A stretch of 64,000 nt of DNA from Manihot esculenta (taxonomy: Eukaryota; Streptophyta; Magnoliopsida; Malpighiales; Euphorbiaceae): the NCBI RefSeq assembly GCF_001659605.2, contig NC_035161.2, positions 29,373,691 to 29,437,690 of the forward strand, read 5' to 3'. Below, piece after piece: positions 60,240-64,000 of the stretch (position 1 is the stretch's first letter; each line of letters opens with the position of its first letter). The notes beneath the pieces are model-generated. The model saw only the letters and a program-made list of their open reading frames with translations, was not told where the DNA came from and did not search any database. A program made the position numbers and the translations under genes.

Positions 60240-60599
60240 GTGGCTGGCCAGGCCACGTTCGGGGGCCGAATATGCCTCCGCATCCATGCAAATGTTCGGC
60301 GGCCGAACATGAGGTTCGGCGGCCGAACCTGCACTTTCCTCACTCATGCTTTCGGGGGCCTAACGTGCCTCCAAAACACATGCATGTTCGGCGGCCGAAC
60401 TTGACTTTCGGCGGCCGAACCTGGGTTTTCCTCCAATGCTATTTTCATGTAAAAAAACTCATTTAGTTTCATACTTTAAAACATTAAAACATGAAAACAT
60501 TTTTATAAAACATGATTCTACCCCTTCTAGAGGTCTCCGACATCCGAGATTCCACCGGACGGTAGGAATTCCGATACCGGAGTCTAGCCGGGTATTACA

Positions 60600-60612
60600 T
60601 TCTCCCCCCCTT
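60600..60612 (-). other. Polypurine tract
   Basis: The minus strand reads AAGGGGGGGAGAA immediately before the LTR start at 60599. Such a purine run primes plus-strand DNA synthesis and marks this as the 3' LTR. Confidence 0.85.
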
Positions 60613-60703
60613 AAGAACATTCATCCCCGAATGTTCCTCACTAGCATACATAGCATGGCATAAAACATAACACATAAACACATCAACACATAGGGATCTA
60701 ACG

Positions 60704-63700
60704 TTAAAAGAGATGAGGGTACTGCTGGAGCATAGACTCCCGTGTCTCCCAAGTGCATTCCTCTAGATTGTGGTGGTTCCACAGGACTTTCACCATCGGG
60801 ATTTCCTTGTTTCTTAACTTTCTGATCTGGGTGTCTATGATCCGCACTGGCTGTTCAACATAGGTGAGATCCTCTTGGACCTCCATATCAGGCTCACTAA
60901 GAACCTTGCTCGGATCTGACACAAACTTCCTCAACATTGAAACATGGAAAACCGGATGGATTCTTTCCATCGAAGCAGGTAAATCCAGCTTGTACGACAC
61001 ATTCCCAATCTTTTGCAAGATCTCAAAGGGTCCGATGTATCGTGGGGCTAGTTTACCTTTCTTCCCAAAGCGAACCACTCCCTTCATTGGAGACACCTTG
61101 AGCAATACTAGATCCCCCTCCTGAAACTCTACCTGTTTCCTGCGGATGTCTGCATAACTCTTTTGTCTGCTGGAAGCAGTCCTGATTCTCTCTCTGATTA
61201 TGGGTACTACCCTGCTGGTGATCTCTACTAGCTCAGGCCCTGCCAAGGCCTTTTCTCCAACTTCCTCCCAGCAAACAGGTGACCTGCACTTCCTCCCATA
61301 TAAAGCTTCATATGGAGCCATCCCGATGCTAGCATGATGGCTGTTGTTGTAGGCAAACTCCACCAAAGGTAGATGCTGCCTCCAAGAACCGCCAAAGTCC
61401 AGCACACACATTCTGAGCATATCTTCGATGGTCTGGATGGTCCTTTCTGACTGTCCATCAGTCTGGGGGTGGAAGGCAGTACTGAAATCCAACCTAGTAC
61501 CCATGGCATTCTGCAGACTCCGCCAAAATCTGGAGGTGAACTGGGGCCCTCTATCTGACACTATAGAAACAGGAACCCCATGCAGCCTGACGATCTCATC
61601 CACATATACCTGCGCCAACTTGTCCACAGAGTAGCCACTCCTGACAGGAATGAAGTGAGCAGATTTGGTGAGTCTGTCCACAATCACCCATATGGAGTCC
61701 ACTCTGTTGGACGCCGCCGGTAACCCCACTACGAAATCCATAGCTATATTCTCCCATTTCCACTCTGGAATAGGTAGTGGGTTAAGCATTCCAGCCGGCT
61801 TCTGATGTTCCAGCTTCACCCTCTGACATACTTCGCAGGCGGACACAAACTGTGCCACTTCTTTCTTCATAGCTGGCCACCAATAAACCTTCTTTAGATC
61901 TTGATACATCTTGGTGGCTCCGGGGTGAACGCTGTATCTTGCATTATGAGCCTCTCTCATAATGTCTCCTTTTAGCCCAATGTCATCTGGTACACATAGT
62001 CTGCTCCCATAGCGGAGGATCCCCTTACTGTCGAATCTGAACTCACTATTATTGCCTGACTGAACAGTCCTGGCAATTTTCACTAACTCCGGGTCCTCAT
62101 GTTGTTTCTGAGCCACCTGTTCTAGAAACACGGGTGCCACTCTCATCTGGGCCACCAAGGCACCTGTACCAGACAACTCCATCTGTAGACCTTCCTCAAT
62201 AAGCTTGTAGAACTCCTTCACCACTGGTCTCCTCTCTGCCGCGATGTGGGATAGACTACCGAGTGATTTCCGGCTTAAGGCGTCTGCCACAACATTCGCC
62301 TTACCCGGATGGTACTGAATCTTGCAATCATAGTCACTCAGCAGTTCTACCCACCTCCTCTGCCTCAGATTCAGATCCCTCTGACTCAAGATGTACTGCA
62401 GGCTCTTATGATCTGTAAAGATCTCACATTTTACCCCATAGAGGTAGTGCCTCCACATCTTGAGTGCAAAGATTACTGCTGCCATCTCAAGGTCATGTGT
62501 GGGGTAATTCAACTCATGCTTCTTCAGCTGCCTAGAAGCATAAGCGATCACCCTCTCATTCTGCATCAGTACACAACCCAGTCCCACACGGGACGCGTCA
62601 CAAAAGACTGTAAAGTCCTCATCACTAGATGGCAGAGCTAACACTGGTGCTGAAGTCAACCTCTTCTTAAGCTCTTTAAAACTCTCTTCGCACTGGTCGG
62701 TCCACAGAAACTTCTGATTCTTCCTGGTCAGTCTGGTCAGAGGAGCTGCTATCTTTGAGAAGTCCTGAACGAACCTCCTGTAGTAACCTGCCAAACCCAA
62801 GAAACTTCTAATCTCTGTCACTGAAGTGGGTCTAGGCCAGTTAGCTACAGTTTCTGTCTTCTTGGGATCTACCTCAATACCATTCTCTGATACTACATGC
62901 CCCAAGAACGAAATGCTCCTCAGCCAGAACTCACATTTAGAGAACTTGGCATACAAGCCATGTTCCCTCAAAGTCTGCAAGACCAACCGCAGATGATGGG
63001 CATGCTCCTCTGCATTCCTGGAATACACCAAGATATCATCTATGAAGACAATAACGAAGTGATCCAGGTATTGGCTAAACACTCTGTTCATGAGATCCAT
63101 GAATGCTGCAGGGGCGTTGGTTAACCCGAACGGCATTACAAGGAACTCAAAATGCCCATATCTGGTCCTGAAGGCTGTCTTCGGCACATCCTCTTCCCTT
63201 ATCCTTAGCTGATGGTACCCCGATCTTAGATCTATTTTGGAGAAACAACCCGCTCCGGCTAGCTGGTCGAATAGATCATCGATCCTAGGCAATGGGTACC
63301 TATTCTTGGTAGTGACTTTGTTCAACTGCCTGTAGTCGATACAAAGTCTAAGGGATCCATCCTTCTTCCTCACAAACAAGACCGGAGCACCCCAAGGTGA
63401 GGTACTCTGTCTGATGAAACCCTTTTCTACCAGTTCTTGCAATTGCTCTTTCAACTCCTTTAACTCGGCTGGAGCCATCCTGTAGGGAGGGATAGAGATC
63501 GGTCTAGTTCCAGGCACCAACTCTATCTCGAACTCTATCTCCCTAGCAGGTGGTAAACCTGGAAGCTCATCAGGAAAGACATCCTGAAACTCTCTGACAA
63601 CTGGCACCGAGGCCGGCTCCCTGACCTGACTGTCTAGCTCTCTCACATGAGCTAAGTACCCCTGACATCCCTTCCTAAGCAACCTACGAGCCTGAAGAGC

Positions 63701-64000
63701 TGATATCAGACCTCTAGGTGTGCCCCTCTTGTCTCCTCTGAAGACGACCTCTGACCCGTTCTGATCTCTGAACCTGACTACCTTGTCCCTGCAGTCCAAG
63801 GTAGCACCATGGGTAGATAGCCAATCCATCCCTAGAATGACGTCAAAGTCTGTCAAATCTAGAACCACAAGGTCGGCGGAGAGGCATCTTCCCTCAATAA
63901 AAACTGGACTGTACTGGCAGACTGACACTGCCACCGACGGGTCACACTTGGGTCCACTGACCCATAGGGGACACTCTAACCCAGAGACTATCAGACCCAA
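60704..64000 (-). CDS. Gypsy pol polyprotein, partial (protease, RT, RNase H, integrase, chromodomain)
   Basis: Frame open for 1,098 codons from the window edge to the stop at 60704. Numbering from the first residue in the window: the end of the aspartic protease at 45-62 ('[11 protein letters not shown]'); reverse transcriptase about 180-360 with [10 protein letters not shown] at 219-228 and the catalytic FIDD at 319-322 (D321, D322); RNase H about 460-575 with D468, E505, D530 and D573; integrase zinc finger H685, H692, C722, C725; integrase core D755, D816, E852 with 35 residues between the last two; and a chromodomain-like end 1043-1098 ('[20 protein letters not shown]'). Every catalytic residue is present. 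The chromodomain places it among chromoviruses, most like the Tekay/Del lineage; gag and the protease active site are outside the window. Confidence 0.95.
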   Translation of the reverse strand: MGLIVSGLECPLWVSGPKCDPSVAVSVCQYSPVFIEGRCLSADLVVLDLTDFDVILGMDWLSTHGATLDCRDKVVRFRDQNGSEVVFRGDKRGTPRGLISALQARRLLRKGCQGYLAHVRELDSQVREPASVPVVREFQDVFPDELPGLPPAREIEFEIELVPGTRPISIPPYRMAPAELKELKEQLQELVEKGFIRQSTSPWGAPVLFVRKKDGSLRLCIDYRQLNKVTTKNRYPLPRIDDLFDQLAGAGCFSKIDLRSGYHQLRIREEDVPKTAFRTRYGHFEFLVMPFGLTNAPAAFMDLMNRVFSQYLDHFVIVFIDDILVYSRNAEEHAHHLRLVLQTLREHGLYAKFSKCEFWLRSISFLGHVVSENGIEVDPKKTETVANWPRPTSVTEIRSFLGLAGYYRRFVQDFSKIAAPLTRLTRKNQKFLWTDQCEESFKELKKRLTSAPVLALPSSDEDFTVFCDASRVGLGCVLMQNERVIAYASRQLKKHELNYPTHDLEMAAVIFALKMWRHYLYGVKCEIFTDHKSLQYILSQRDLNLRQRRWVELLSDYDCKIQYHPGKANVVADALSRKSLGSLSHIAAERRPVVKEFYKLIEEGLQMELSGTGALVAQMRVAPVFLEQVAQKQHEDPELVKIARTVQSGNNSEFRFDSKGILRYGSRLCVPDDIGLKGDIMREAHNARYSVHPGATKMYQDLKKVYWWPAMKKEVAQFVSACEVCQRVKLEHQKPAGMLNPLPIPEWKWENIAMDFVVGLPAASNRVDSIWVIVDRLTKSAHFIPVRSGYSVDKLAQVYVDEIVRLHGVPVSIVSDRGPQFTSRFWRSLQNAMGTRLDFSTAFHPQTDGQSERTIQTIEDMLRMCVLDFGGSWRQHLPLVEFAYNNSHHASIGMAPYEALYGRKCRSPVCWEEVGEKALAGPELVEITSRVVPIIRERIRTASSRQKSYADIRRKQVEFQEGDLVLLKVSPMKGVVRFGKKGKLAPRYIGPFEILQKIGNVSYKLDLPASMERIHPVFHVSMLRKFVSDPSKVLSEPDMEVQEDLTYVEQPVRIIDTQIRKLRNKEIPMVKVLWNHHNLEECTWETRESMLQQYPHLF

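Larger units (their letters stand above)
58367..60599 (-). repeat. 3' LTR, 2,233 bp
   Basis: Read on the minus strand, it starts TGTAATACCCGGCTAGACTCC at 60599 and ends GGGGCGTTACA at 58367. Its ends match the 928-bp solo LTR next door, but this copy has about 1.3 kb more in the middle, including a tandem array at 58990-59147. It contains two clusters of TTCGGCGGCCGAA-type palindromes (about 60255-60425 and 59510-59705). Confidence 0.88.
58367..64000 (-). mobile_element. Ty3/Gypsy chromovirus-type LTR retrotransposon, 3' part with pol
   Basis: On the minus strand the order is protease C-terminus, reverse transcriptase, RNase H, integrase and chromodomain (64000 down to 60704), a short spacer with a polypurine tract, and the 3' LTR (60599 down to 58367). 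The gag and 5' LTR lie to the right of the window. The unbroken pol frame implies a young insertion. The outer flank at 58362-58366 is 'gttta', which should recur beyond the 5' LTR. Confidence 0.92.

Overview
This is a 64 kb stretch of plant nuclear DNA. The evidence is intron-bearing genes with GT/AG borders, AT-rich intergenic DNA, LTR retrotransposons, MITEs, and plant-specific families (alpha-expansin, R2R3-MYB, PPR, CML). It is clearly a eudicot. Gene content and the GC-rich 'TTCGGCGGCCGAA'-bearing LTRs would suit a Euphorbiaceae genome such as cassava or a relative, but the species is inference only.

Layout. Positions 1-1741 hold the 5' end of a Ty3/Gypsy element on the minus strand (LTR, primer-binding site and an open gag that runs off the window). 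Positions 2994-22266 hold four single-copy genes: a calmodulin-like EF-hand protein, a four-exon lipoate-protein ligase family gene, a three-exon R2R3-MYB (minus) and a three-exon alpha-expansin (minus). From what I recall of the Arabidopsis map, this is the order of At3g29000-At3g29010-At3g29020-At3g29030. A broken KH-domain gene copy lies between MYB and expansin. Positions 29138-36803 hold a ten-exon polypyrimidine-tract-binding protein gene (PTB3 type, minus) with a MITE in one intron. A decayed fragment of a FAB1-type PtdIns3P 5-kinase follows at 37.9-38.6 kb.

Positions 42881-54317 hold a second conserved block: an intronless 1,293-residue P-class PPR gene (like At5g15280), one surviving exon of a Casparian-strip membrane protein (CASP5 type, At5g15290 position), then two tandem copies of a PLS-class PPR gene (like At5g15300).

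Positions 56.4-64 kb are a nested retrotransposon pile. An old plus-strand Gypsy gag remnant has been hit twice, about 30 bp apart, by one chromodomain Gypsy family: first a 928-bp solo LTR with a perfect ACAAT target duplication, then an opposite-strand element with a 2.23-kb LTR, polypurine tract and a 1,098-codon uninterrupted pol. Two MULE-like MITEs with perfect 9-bp target duplications are also resolved (24882-26168 and 42172-42781).

The genes do not form a pathway. No wholly new system was seen. The most informative points are the internal exon duplication in the lipoate-ligase gene, the two collinear blocks with a relic CASP exon, and the nested same-family LTR insertions.
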